From NCBI RefSeq assembly GCF_020297485.1, contig NZ_JAIWZC010000001.1:5084001-5148000 (forward strand): DNA of 64,000 nt, read 5' to 3'. Position numbers and translations under genes: made by a program. The notes under the pieces were generated by a model. It was not told the origin of the DNA and ran no database searches. It saw only the letters and a program-made list of their open reading frames with translations. Positions 1 to 6,369 of this stretch are shown in pieces. The number at the start of each line of letters is the position of its first letter. Positions within the stretch are counted from its first letter, which is position 1. This stretch comes from Enterocloster clostridioformis. Lineage in GTDB: Bacteria; Bacillota; Clostridia; Lachnospirales; Lachnospiraceae.

Positions 1-678
1 GAACAGATCAAATGTAATCTGTCGCGGATAGGTTTTTCCGATTGGACTGATAAATTTCCAACGGGCACCTACTTCATCTGCACGTTCGTGAAACTGTTCA
101 AAAGTTGCACGTCCCTTTTCATTATCTGGACGATTCACAACAATATAGTGCCATACAGCAAGAAGAAGCGAAGAAAGGCAGTATTGGTCGAGGGCCAGAA
201 GCTCTTTCTTAGAAATCGGAGATTCAGAAAGATAAAAAAGAGTGCCATCAGTGACAGAGTGATCTTCCGAAAGCAGAGAGAGAATTGCCTGGATAAGCCA
301 ACGCATTCTCTCATCGGACTCAGTATGCAGAAAATTGTCAACGAGTGTATCCATTTGGTGTACCACGCTTTGATATTGTGATTTGACCCGATTGTCAAAT
401 CCATCAATTTCTGTGGTGTCATCAAAAGGGAGATTTAATCCGTGTGAAACCTTACATGCACGATAGTCTGATGTATCGCCACCAAAAGTCTTTCCGACTG
501 AAGGCTGATGGAAGGATGGTACGATAAGTTGAATAAGTGCTTCAAGTATATTTTTATTTGAAACACGGTCTTTTAACCCGCTTTGCAGTTGTCTGCGAGA
601 AGCGGGTTTTTCTTTTGCCTCTGTCAGCAATAAGAAAAACACACCACCGCAGAGATAAGGTGAATATTGTTTTTCCAT
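1..678 (-). CDS. Partial hypothetical protein, leftward, runs off the window
   Basis: The minus strand is open from an ATG at 678 down to base 1 (226 codons visible) with no stop, so this is the N-terminal part of a longer protein. A GAGGAC ribosome binding site lies four bases before the ATG. The protein starts MEKQYSPYLCGGVFFLLL and continues as a soluble, mixed-composition protein without transmembrane runs, CxxC pairs or a Walker motif. I do not recognise the family with confidence; similar N-termini are, from memory, seen in Firmicutes accessory regions. It is the only large leftward gene in the window and is AT-richer than the phage genes, which fits host or accessory DNA flanking the prophage. 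Confidence 0.75.
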   Translation of the reverse strand, partial: MEKQYSPYLCGGVFFLLLTEAKEKPASRRQLQSGLKDRVSNKNILEALIQLIVPSFHQPSVGKTFGGDTSDYRACKVSHGLNLPFDDTTEIDGFDNRVKSQYQSVVHQMDTLVDNFLHTESDERMRWLIQAILSLLSEDHSVTDGTLFYLSESPISKKELLALDQYCLSSLLLAVWHYIVVNRPDNEKGRATFEQFHERADEVGARWKFISPIGKTYPRQITFDLF

Positions 679-679
679 G

Positions 680-820
680 ATTGTCCTCAATTTTCAAAAT
701 GGCTAACTCTGCTAACTCTGCTAACACTTGCAGCGTAGCAAGAGGAACACCAAGATTATTCTTGTAAAGAGAAAAGAAGTGATCCCAAGCACTAAGCAAA
801 TTGGTGTGTAACACATACAA
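680..820 (-). pseudogene. Possible 3-prime remnant of a gene upstream of the leftward gene
   Basis: In one minus-strand frame this stretch reads like real protein (TNLLSAWDHFFSLYKNNLG then VPLATLQVLAELAELAIL) but has no ATG; a TTG at 820 is the only plausible start and a stop lies just upstream. It runs straight into the start of the leftward gene. It may be the cut-off end of a gene interrupted where the prophage begins (left attachment site near 820-900). This is inference; the frame also stays open by chance into the next gene. Confidence 0.3.
702..728. repeat. Three tandem 9-bp units
   Basis: GCTAACTCT occurs twice in direct succession and a third time as GCTAACACT. On the minus strand this encodes the AELAELA run of the remnant reading frame, so it may be a small in-frame expansion rather than an operator. 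Confidence 0.6.
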
Positions 821-829
821 ACCAATATA
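801..829 (+). promoter_or_regulatory. Weak candidate rightward promoter with palindrome
   Basis: TTGGTG, 17 bp, AATATA. The same bases hold an imperfect palindrome (ATTGGT ... ACCAAT, with GTGT/ACAC inside) that could be an operator. It is the best placed candidate for transcription into the replication module, but the match to consensus is modest. Confidence 0.3.
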
Positions 830-923
830 AACACTTCTGAAATTATCATATCATATCCTACCATAAAAAACCAGAGCCATAGAGAACTGGAGATATGGAA
901 AATAAAAAACTTTTTTCCCAGAT

Positions 924-966
924 GGTTATAAAACCACCCCAAAAATCTGGCTGGTTAGAAAGGAGG
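924..966 (+). promoter_or_regulatory. GGTTATAAAA RNA motif, copy A
   Basis: First of five copies of a motif: GGTTATAAAA, a short stem strand (here AACC), a loop containing AAAATCTGGCT, the other strand (GGTT), then A-rich sequence and a purine-rich SD-like run. It begins the long leader of the first phage operon. The stem strands differ between copies but remain complementary in four of five, which supports an RNA hairpin. Confidence 0.6.
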
Positions 967-974
967 AGCAGCAG

Positions 975-998
975 ATGCAGAGAACAAGAGCTCCTTAG
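975..998 (+). CDS. Possible 7-codon leader peptide
   Basis: ATG CAG AGA ACA AGA GCT CCT TAG encodes MQRTRAP. It follows an excellent SD (AAAGGAGGAG) at five bases, directly after RNA motif copy A. No larger gene uses this SD: the next credible start is at 1306. It could be a translated leader coupling ribosome movement to the structures at 1113-1302, or the SD may be an incidental part of the motif. Confidence 0.3.
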   Translation: MQRTRAP

Positions 999-1112
999 TG
1001 GAGAAGTACATAGTAGAGGGCAGTCAGCGAAAGCCCGTGGGTGGCAAGCCAGTCATCCCAAAGAAAGCTGGATGAAAAACAAAATAAACTGAGCCTGAAA
1101 TTTAAAGCGCAA

Positions 1113-1198
1113 ATGGCGAAGGATGATTTTCATACGGAAGACGCAAAGATGGACAAGCCATCCGAGCATCTCCGTGGAGACCACCCTTAATTCGCCAT
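1113..1198 (+). ncRNA. Multi-hairpin structured leader RNA (riboswitch-like)
   Basis: An outer 8-bp perfect pairing (ATGGCGAA at 1113-1120 with TTCGCCAT at 1191-1198) closes a region that can form three inner hairpins: ATGA/TCAT at 1123-1133, GATGG/CCATC at 1148-1162 and TCTC/GAGA at 1169-1180. An intrinsic terminator follows at 1224. A junction RNA before a terminator is the usual riboswitch or attenuator layout. I could not match it to a named aptamer. Confidence 0.45.
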
Positions 1199-1223
1199 GC
1201 CATCAATCAGACAGGCTCCGTGG

Positions 1224-1259
1224 ACGGATTGGGTAAAGTCTCTACCTAGTCCGTTTTTT
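1224..1259 (+). terminator. Intrinsic terminator in the leader (attenuator)
   Basis: ACGGATTGGGTA and TACCTAGTCCGT form a 12-bp stem (two G-U pairs) with a 7-base loop, followed by six T residues. It sits between the structured leader and the first gene, so read-through would be needed to express the replication operon from any promoter to its left. Confidence 0.7.
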
Positions 1260-1262
1260 CTT

Positions 1263-1302
1263 GGAATCTCCTTCGCCGCGCTTCAGCGAAAAAGGAGATT
1301 CC
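1263..1302 (+). promoter_or_regulatory. Hairpin that sequesters the SD of the first phage gene
   Basis: GGAATCTCCTT at 1263-1273 pairs perfectly with AAGGAGATTCC at 1292-1302, extended by CGC/GCG. The right arm contains the AAGGAG ribosome binding site of the gene starting at 1306, so folding would block its translation. It follows the terminator immediately. Confidence 0.65.
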
Positions 1303-1305
1303 GTT

Positions 1306-2031
1306 ATGACAATCAATAATAAGACAACTTTTAAGGAACTGAAGAAACTGGTCGGCAGCACAAAGGAACTGGCAAAGCTCCCGACTGCCAAGGAGTTGCG
1401 TAACTCCGATGAGGAGATCGTGTTCGATGGCGATGTGGCCGGCGCACACTTCATTATTTATAAGAACGGCCTGTTTATCTACAGCCGCAGTGGACATGCC
1501 ACGGTTTATGCAGTGGATCGCTGCACGGAGATCGAATACCCGTGTGTTTACGCCGATGAGGGCGGTCTGAATGTTACGGCCGGATGCAAGCACAGAGTTA
1601 AGACGGACCGCGACGGACAGAAGCACCTCATCGTGATCGTGCCGGAAACGGAGTACATGAATGGCCCGTGGGCAATGCCGCTGGATGTTGTTGGCACACA
1701 CCGGCTGGATCACAACAGTGACAGCCGCGAACAGAGCCACAGCGATTTCAGCCTGAGCAACGATGGTACAGACTGGGAAAACAAAGCAATTACACCGGAT
1801 TTCACGGATGTGCAGGAGGCAGAAGAACGGGAAGAGGAGCTGTGCAGAAAGCTGGAAGAAGCAAAAAAGAAGCTGACAGATAAGCAGAGAGAAGTGATCC
1901 AGCATGCTTTCTATGAAGATCCGGATCAGACACAGGCAGAGATGGCAAAGAAGATGAACTGTTCCCAGCCGATGATCCATAAGCATCTGGATGCGGCACT
2001 CAAAAATCTTCGTAAGGATATGGGGTTATAA
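1306..2031 (+). CDS. Sigma factor-like phage regulator with C-terminal HTH
   Basis: 241 aa, started at the ATG eight bases after AAGGAG. The N-terminal two thirds look like a small beta-rich domain of unknown function (residues about 40-135). The C-terminal 55 residues are an acidic/basic helix followed by a sigma-70 region 4-like helix-turn-helix: KQREVIQHAFYED, then TQAEMAKKMNCSQPMIHKHL. Such a layout suggests a DNA-binding transcription regulator, probably of phage genes, but it lacks sigma region 2 so it is unlikely to be a complete sigma factor. It is the first gene of the phage operon and its expression appears controlled by the terminator and SD hairpin in the leader. Its last codons overlap RNA motif copy B. 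Confidence 0.7.
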   Translation: MTINNKTTFKELKKLVGSTKELAKLPTAKELRNSDEEIVFDGDVAGAHFIIYKNGLFIYSRSGHATVYAVDRCTEIEYPCVYADEGGLNVTAGCKHRVKTDRDGQKHLIVIVPETEYMNGPWAMPLDVVGTHRLDHNSDSREQSHSDFSLSNDGTDWENKAITPDFTDVQEAEEREEELCRKLEEAKKKLTDKQREVIQHAFYEDPDQTQAEMAKKMNCSQPMIHKHLDAALKNLRKDMGL

Positions 2032-2076
2032 TTTCACCCTCAAACCTGACTAAGTGTAAGGGGGCAACAAGCCCCC
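2024..2076 (+). promoter_or_regulatory. GGTTATAAAA RNA motif, copy B
   Basis: GGTTATAATTT, CAC/GTG stem around CCTCAAACCTGACTAA, then a strong hairpin GGGGGC-AACAA-GCCCCC at 2060-2076. It starts within the stop codon region of the preceding gene and ends before the GGAAAGGAG SD of the next gene, so it sits on the mRNA as a cis element. Confidence 0.65.
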
Positions 2077-2093
2077 GGAAAGGAGTTACACAG

Positions 2094-2420
2094 ATGAAAA
2101 AAGTATATATCTGTTCACCGTATCGGCCGACTGGACAGAACCCGGAGGCAGAGCGAAAGCGGAATGTAGAAAAGGCACAGACAGCCTGCAGGCTTGCAAT
2201 CGATGCCGGGTATCTGCCGCTTGCACCACACCTCTATTTTACCCAGATGCTCAATGATGACGAGCTGTTCGAGCGTTTTCTCGGTATGGCTTACGGCAGC
2301 CTGTGGCTGGACGAGGCAGATGAGATGTGGGTGATTGGTACGGAACTTTCGGATGGTATGAAGCAGGAGCTGGAATATGCCCGGAAGAAAAACATCCCGG
2401 TCACGATGAAAAAAGTCTGA
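2094..2420 (+). CDS. Nucleoside deoxyribosyltransferase-like (DUF4406-type) protein
   Basis: 108 aa. MKKVYICSPYRP at the N-terminus, a central APHLYFTQMLND segment and WVIGTELSDGM near the C-terminus match the Rossmann-like nucleoside 2-deoxyribosyltransferase/DUF4406 family, common in Firmicutes phages. Family members cleave or transfer deoxyribose bases or bind nucleotides; the exact reaction here cannot be read from sequence. AGGAG precedes the ATG by eight bases. The gene lies between RNA motif copies B and C, so it may be a single-gene regulatory unit within the operon. Nucleotide metabolism would suit its place next to replication genes. Confidence 0.7.
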   Translation: MKKVYICSPYRPTGQNPEAERKRNVEKAQTACRLAIDAGYLPLAPHLYFTQMLNDDELFERFLGMAYGSLWLDEADEMWVIGTELSDGMKQELEYARKKNIPVTMKKV

Positions 2421-2427
2421 TGCCGAT

Positions 2428-2480
2428 GGTTATAAAAGCACCTGAAAATCTGGCTATGTGAAAGGGGTGGTAAAGCCCCG
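2428..2480 (+). promoter_or_regulatory. GGTTATAAAA RNA motif, copy C (before the DUF2800 operon)
   Basis: GGTTATAAAA, CAC/GTG stem around CTGAAAATCTGGCTAT, then hairpin GGGG-TGGTAAA-GCCCC. It precedes the 2507-4237 operon, which carries a DUF2800 gene. From memory, a candidate cis-regulatory RNA called the DUF2800 motif has been reported in Firmicutes phages; whether this is that motif needs a covariance-model search. Confidence 0.65.
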
Positions 2481-2506
2481 GAAAACAAATAAAGGAGATA
2501 AAAAAT

Positions 2507-2785
2507 ATGTGTAAGAACGAGTACGAAGTGAAGATGCAGGCAATGGAGCTCATGAGTGCAGCTGTCAATGATGTGGTGTGTGCCATGGATGCAATCGACA
2601 AGTTTGCTGAGGCGTTTGGCCTTTGCGAAGACCAGGAAGCAGAGCGCGAGAAGGATCTGAAGATTCTGATCGATGCGGTGTGCGAACAGGAACCGGGCAT
2701 TCCAAAGTGTACGGTGGACCGTGTCATCCGTACTGCTTTTGACCTGCTGGAAGATGACGAAGAGGAGGATGAGGATGATGAGTAA
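2507..2785 (+). CDS. Hypothetical acidic phage protein
   Basis: 92 aa, AAAGGAG SD. Mostly helical; residues 1-80 are amphipathic with three cysteines (C2, C25, C40 region), and the last 13 residues are almost all Asp/Glu (EDDEEEDEDDE). The acidic tail recalls the C-terminal tails of phage SSB-type or DNA-mimic proteins, but no domain is recognisable. It overlaps the next gene by 8 bases (translational coupling) and is followed by the recombination genes DUF2800 and DUF2815, so a replication or recombination accessory role is likely but unproven. Confidence 0.65.
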   Translation: MCKNEYEVKMQAMELMSAAVNDVVCAMDAIDKFAEAFGLCEDQEAEREKDLKILIDAVCEQEPGIPKCTVDRVIRTAFDLLEDDEEEDEDDE

Positions 2786-3116
2786 GGAACTGCTTTTGAA
2801 GCTGGCTGAGGATTATTCCGTTCTGGCGGAGGATCTAAAGAAGCTGGCGGGTGAGGAAACCCCGGCGGAGAGCGAGAAGGAAGAAAAGGTGGATGTGCCT
2901 TTCGAGGTCGAGGAGAAGAAAAAGCCGCCGAAGCAGGAAAAGAAACCGGAGAAGAAGTACACGATGGCAGATGTCCGCAAGAAGCTCTCCAGCCTTTCTT
3001 CCGGCGGCAAGACCGCAGAGGTGCGTGAGCTTCTGGTCAAGCACGGAGCAAACCGCCTTTCCGAGATCAAGCCGGAGGACTACGCCGTGTTGATGGAGGA
3101 GGCAGAGAATCTGTGA
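2778..3116 (+). CDS. Hypothetical protein with Lys-rich linker and C-terminal helical domain
   Basis: 112 aa. The ATG at 2778 is inside the end of the previous gene and follows GAGGAGG. Order: short helical N-terminus (MSKELLLKLAEDYSVLAE), a charged low-complexity segment rich in Lys/Glu/Pro (residues about 28-60), then TMADVRKKLSSLSSGGKTAEV and a KHGANRLSEI segment. This C-terminal module (helix, GKTAEV, KYGA, LSEI) recurs in small proteins beside phage SSB and recombination genes. Possibly an SSB- or recombinase-partner protein; no enzyme motif. It overlaps the following GTG start by four bases. Confidence 0.65.
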   Translation: MSKELLLKLAEDYSVLAEDLKKLAGEETPAESEKEEKVDVPFEVEEKKKPPKQEKKPEKKYTMADVRKKLSSLSSGGKTAEVRELLVKHGANRLSEIKPEDYAVLMEEAENL

Positions 3117-4237
3117 GTGCGCATTCTGAAAAAGGACCATCCAGCTCGGAACGCTGGATAAACTGCACACCGAGTGCAAAGCTCTGTGCCGATATGCCGG
3201 ATGTATCGACCAGCTTTGCACAGGAGGGCACCGATGCCCATGAGGTATGCGAGTATGAGCTGAAGAAGGCTCTGGGGCAGAAGATGGCCTGCCCGGTCGA
3301 GAACCTTACTTATTATAATCCGGAAATGCAGGAGTGTGCAGACGGTTACCGGGATTATGTCATGGAACTGGTGGAGGAAGCAAGGCAGCGGACAAAGGAT
3401 GTGGTTGTGCTGGTGGAGCAGAAGATCCAGTACGAACGCTTTGTCAAAGGCGGCTTCGGCACAGCAGATTGCATCATCATCGCAGATGGTGTCCTGAATG
3501 TAGTCGATTTTAAGTACGGGCTTGGAGTGGAAGTTTCTGCGATCGGGAATACCCAGATGCGCATTTATGCATTGGGCGCATTGGAAATCTTCGACCCGCT
3601 GTACGACATCGACACGGTGCAGATGACTATCTACCAGCCCCGGAAGGCAAACATCTCTGTGGATTCCATTTCCCGTGACGACCTGTATGACTGGGCGGAG
3701 CATGTGCTGAAGCCGGCTGCGTTGGAAGCGGACGAGGGCAACGGAGAGTTCCATGCCGGCCACTGGTGCCGTTTCTGCAAGGCGCGTCATATCTGCCGGG
3801 AACGGGCAAAGAAGAATCTGGAGCTGGCTGCCTATGAGTTTGCCGCACCGCCTCTGCTTTCGGATGAGGAGATCGTGGAAATCCTGGAAAAGGTAGACGG
3901 TCTCCTGCGCTGGGCAAACGATGTGAAAGAGTATGCCCTACAGGAAGCAGTCGCCGGTAAGAAGTGGGACGGCTATAAGCTGGTGGAAGGCCGCTCCATC
4001 CGCAAGTACACCAGCGAGAAGTCTGTCGCAGAAGCAGCGGTTGCCGCTGGGTATGATCCGTATGAGAAACGGGTGCTGGGCGTGACTGAGATGCAGAAGA
4101 TGATGGGCAAAAAGAAATTTGAAGAAATTCTGGGGGCAATGGTTATAAAACCCCAGGGAAAACCTGTCTTAGTGTCAAGGGATGATAAGCGTCCTGAGAT
4201 GAATACGATAAACGATGATTTCAAGGAGGAAAATTAA
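3113..4237 (+). CDS. DUF2800 RecB-like PD-(D/E)XK nuclease with Fe-S cysteines
   Basis: 374 aa, GTG start after GGAGGAGG. Motifs of a PD-(D/E)XK exonuclease are visible: a GTAD segment near residue 116, DFKYG near 135 and QMRIYALGA near 147. Four cysteines fit the AddB/Cas4-type iron-sulfur arrangement: C18 (RWINCTPS) and C-x2-C-x5-C in HWCRFCKARHIC (about 219-228). It likely resects DNA ends for phage recombination together with the adjacent SSB-like DUF2815 protein. The last ~30 codons overlap RNA motif copy D, so the C-terminus (VIKPQGKPVLVS) is under dual constraint. It ends two bases before the next gene. Confidence 0.85.
   Translation: MSAHSEKGPSSSERWINCTPSAKLCADMPDVSTSFAQEGTDAHEVCEYELKKALGQKMACPVENLTYYNPEMQECADGYRDYVMELVEEARQRTKDVVVLVEQKIQYERFVKGGFGTADCIIIADGVLNVVDFKYGLGVEVSAIGNTQMRIYALGALEIFDPLYDIDTVQMTIYQPRKANISVDSISRDDLYDWAEHVLKPAALEADEGNGEFHAGHWCRFCKARHICRERAKKNLELAAYEFAAPPLLSDEEIVEILEKVDGLLRWANDVKEYALQEAVAGKKWDGYKLVEGRSIRKYTSEKSVAEAAVAAGYDPYEKRVLGVTEMQKMMGKKKFEEILGAMVIKPQGKPVLVSRDDKRPEMNTINDDFKEEN
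4141..4197 (+). promoter_or_regulatory. GGTTATAAAA RNA motif, copy D (before DUF2815), inside coding sequence
   Basis: GGTTATAAAACC, AAAACCTGTCTTAGTGT and a weak AGGGA/TCCT hairpin align with copies A-C, but this copy lies inside the end of the DUF2800 gene and its first stem is poorly paired. It directly precedes the DUF2815 gene. A reported candidate RNA named for DUF2815 exists, from memory; identity needs a search. Confidence 0.5.
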
Positions 4238-4239
4238 TC

Positions 4240-4806
4240 ATGGCAAACAAAATGACAAATCCGATGAAGGTGATCACTGGTCCGAAGACCCGCTGGAGCT
4301 ACGCAAATGTGTGGGAGCCGAAGAGCATCAACGGCGGCACAGCGAAATACTCCGTGTGCCTGCTGATCCCGAAAGAGGATACGGTGACGGTCGAGAAGAT
4401 CAAGAAGGCAATCGAAGCCGCCTATAAGGAAGGCGAGGCAAAGCTGAAGGGCAATGGCAAGAGTGTACCTCCGCTGGCTGCGCTGAAGACGCCGCTGCGT
4501 GATGGCGATGTGGAGAAGCCGGATGATGAGTCCTATGCAGGGCATTACTTCCTGAACGCCAACAACACGACTGCTCCGGGCATCGTGGATGCCGACCGCC
4601 AGCCGATCCTGCAGCGTTCCGAGGTGTATTCCGGTGTGTATGGCCGTGCATCCATCTCGTTCTATGCGTTCAACAGCTCTGGCAACAAGGGCATCGCGTG
4701 TTCGCTGAACAACCTGCAGAAGATCGCCGATGGTGAGCATCTGGGCGGCAAGGCAAGTGCAGAGGATGACTTTGCAACGGAAGAGGACGACGATTTCCTC
4801 AGCTGA
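4240..4806 (+). CDS. DUF2815 single-stranded DNA-binding-like protein
   Basis: 188 aa. The N-terminus (NPMKVITGPKTRWSYANVWE) and the length match the DUF2815 family, an OB-fold-like family of Firmicutes phages regarded as ssDNA-binding proteins. The C-terminus ends in an acidic tail, EEDDDFLS, as in bacterial SSB and T7 gp2.5, where it recruits replication partners. AAGGAGG lies before the ATG. It follows the nuclease gene closely and is ended by a terminator, forming the last gene of the operon. Probable job: coat ssDNA during replication and recombination, alongside the polymerase and VapE helicase downstream. Confidence 0.85.
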   Translation: MANKMTNPMKVITGPKTRWSYANVWEPKSINGGTAKYSVCLLIPKEDTVTVEKIKKAIEAAYKEGEAKLKGNGKSVPPLAALKTPLRDGDVEKPDDESYAGHYFLNANNTTAPGIVDADRQPILQRSEVYSGVYGRASISFYAFNSSGNKGIACSLNNLQKIADGEHLGGKASAEDDFATEEDDDFLS

Positions 4807-4812
4807 TGATGG

Positions 4813-4842
4813 GAGGGGCGGTCCGCTGCCCCTCTTTTCTTT
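4813..4842 (+). terminator. Intrinsic terminator after DUF2815
   Basis: GAGGGGC-GGTCCGCT-GCCCCTC followed by TTTTCTTTT. A good rho-independent terminator directly after the stop codon. Confidence 0.8.
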
Positions 4843-4850
4843 TAACCTTT

Positions 4851-4871
4851 TTCTGCCGGGACACGGCAGAA
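4851..4871 (+). promoter_or_regulatory. Perfect 8-bp hairpin in the leader of the next gene
   Basis: TTCTGCCG-GGACA-CGGCAGAA, 9 bases after the terminator T-run and before the CTGGAGGG SD of the gene at 4897. It may protect the 5-prime end of the next message or be a second terminator stem; no U-run follows. Confidence 0.5.
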
Positions 4872-4896
4872 GTACATAAATTCTGGAGGGAAAATT

Positions 4897-5208
4897 ATGC
4901 CACATGTATTGGAAATCAAGGGCGGTGAGCTGCTCACCCCATTTAATGTGTTTGATGTGATGGATGCGGTCGAGGATTATATGGGGACCGACATCCGGCA
5001 GTATCTGGAGGAGTATCTGGAAGGTGTGGAGAGCGATGCAGAGGAGATCACGGATGATGAGATCACCGACCACTACAAGCAGGTGCTCCTGAACATCCGG
5101 GATGAGACCGAGGAGGTGCTCAGGCTGATGGAAAAGCCCCGTATGGACCGGAAAGCGATCCGGGAAACACTGAACCTGATTGTAAAGATGATCGGAAGGG
5201 AGAAATAA
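4897..5208 (+). CDS. Hypothetical acidic helical protein
   Basis: 103 aa, SD GGAGGG. Predicted mostly alpha-helical and acidic (EEYLEGVESDAEEITDDEI), with a basic C-terminal helix (MDRKAIRETLNLIVKMIGREK). No cysteine motif, membrane segment or known domain. It sits one base before the DUF932 gene, so the two are probably co-translated. Conserved position in front of DUF932 suggests a partner role, which is inference. Confidence 0.65.
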   Translation: MPHVLEIKGGELLTPFNVFDVMDAVEDYMGTDIRQYLEEYLEGVESDAEEITDDEITDHYKQVLLNIRDETEEVLRLMEKPRMDRKAIRETLNLIVKMIGREK

Positions 5209-5209
5209 G

Positions 5210-6244
5210 ATGAAGGCAGGAAGAAGTTTGCAGGAAGTGCTGATGGAACTTCAGCGGCAGAACCAGGCAAAGAAAGACTATATCGCTCCGGCGCAGAGCA
5301 TGAAGCTGGAAAAGGATGGACGGACTTTTCAGATGGGGCAGGAGAAAATATTCTCCACAACGGAATTGTTCCATCGTCAGTTGGCATCCACGCTGGCGAT
5401 CCCGGCAAAGTATTATGATCTGATGCAGAAAGAAAAGCCGGAACTGCTGGCAGAGAATGCGAATGCCTGGCTGGATACCAGACAGAGCAATTACATGATC
5501 CGGTCGATGGATTACGGCACTGGTCCTGTAGCGAGAGCACTTCTCTCGGAAAGATACAGAAGGATCGACAACATGGAGATCGCCTCTGCGGTGCTGCCGC
5601 TGTTTGCAGGCAATGACGGATACAGCGTGGAGAGCTGTGAGGTGACAGAGAACAGACTGTATCTGAAGATTTTGAACAAGAGGCTGGAGATGGAAGTCCG
5701 GAAAGGCGATATCGTACAGGCAGGAGTCATAATCTCCAATTCCGAAGTCGGCCTTGGTGCAGTGTCCGTACAGCCACTGGTATATCGCTTGGTTTGTACC
5801 AATGGCCTTATTATTAACGATTTCGGGGAGCGCAGGAACCATGTCGGCCGGCAGGCAAAGATGGCAGAAGATTTCACGCTGTACTCGGATGAAACTTTGG
5901 AGGCAGAGGATAAGGCCTTTATGCTGAAATTACGCGACACCACAATGGCAGCCATCGAGGAGAGTCGTTTTGCACAGGTAGTCGATAAGCTGAAGGAAGC
6001 GGCCGGTATCCCAATCAAGGGCAATGTGCAGGAAGTCGTGGAACTGACTGGCAGGGAGTTTGGTATCACGCAGGACGAGCAGAACGGTATCTTCAAGTAT
6101 CTGGTGGAGGGCGGAGACCTTTCCCTTTATGGACTGACCAATGCGGTCACCCGTGCCTCTCAGGATGTGGAGTCCTATGACCGTGCGACTGCGTTGGAAG
6201 GAATTGGCTGGCAGATCATGCAAAGGAGAGAACTGTATGTATAA
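5210..6244 (+). CDS. DUF932 domain protein
   Basis: 344 aa; SD AAGGGAG, ATG start. The body (FSTTELFHRQLASTLAIPAK ..., YRRIDNMEIASAVLP, VYRLVCTNGLI) matches the DUF932/YfjQ family that is widespread in phages and plasmids. The family has no established biochemical activity. Its place between an SSB-like gene and the DNA polymerase suggests a replication accessory function. The stop codon overlaps the ATG of the next small gene by 8 bases. Confidence 0.8.
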   Translation: MKAGRSLQEVLMELQRQNQAKKDYIAPAQSMKLEKDGRTFQMGQEKIFSTTELFHRQLASTLAIPAKYYDLMQKEKPELLAENANAWLDTRQSNYMIRSMDYGTGPVARALLSERYRRIDNMEIASAVLPLFAGNDGYSVESCEVTENRLYLKILNKRLEMEVRKGDIVQAGVIISNSEVGLGAVSVQPLVYRLVCTNGLIINDFGERRNHVGRQAKMAEDFTLYSDETLEAEDKAFMLKLRDTTMAAIEESRFAQVVDKLKEAAGIPIKGNVQEVVELTGREFGITQDEQNGIFKYLVEGGDLSLYGLTNAVTRASQDVESYDRATALEGIGWQIMQRRELYV

Positions 6245-6359
6245 AAAGAAGCAGGAGAAGGAACAGAAGAAAAAGAAGCAGATCAAGCAGACACCCAAAA
6301 AACAGTATACAGACCAGCGAAAGAGCATCGGCAGGATGATGCACAGACGGACTGGGTAA
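6237..6359 (+). CDS. Small, strongly basic protein
   Basis: 40 aa, ATG at 6237 inside the DUF932 stop, preceded by AAAGGAG. The sequence MYKKKQEKEQKKKKQIKQ is almost entirely Lys/Gln/Glu, followed by RKSIGRMMHRRTG. It is too simple to assign; it could be a nucleic-acid binding peptide. The good SD and tight spacing (10 bases to the polymerase gene, which has its own GGAGG) argue that it is translated. Confidence 0.55.
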   Translation: MYKKKQEKEQKKKKQIKQTPKKQYTDQRKSIGRMMHRRTG

Positions 6360-6369
6360 GGAGGTAGCC

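Noticed and set aside
895..1092. 65-codon + strand frame across the leader
   Set aside because: Starts without an SD at 895 and runs through RNA motif A; the residues are Arg/Ser-rich and look non-coding. Only the 7-codon frame at 975 has a good SD.
1113..1198. c-di-GMP-I riboswitch, because of GACGCAAAG
   Set aside because: The flanking helices required by that aptamer (pairing on both sides of the internal loop and a GAAA tetraloop) are not present.
1306..2031. Complete sigma factor
   Set aside because: Only a region 4-like HTH is present; there is no region 2, so I call it sigma-like regulator only.
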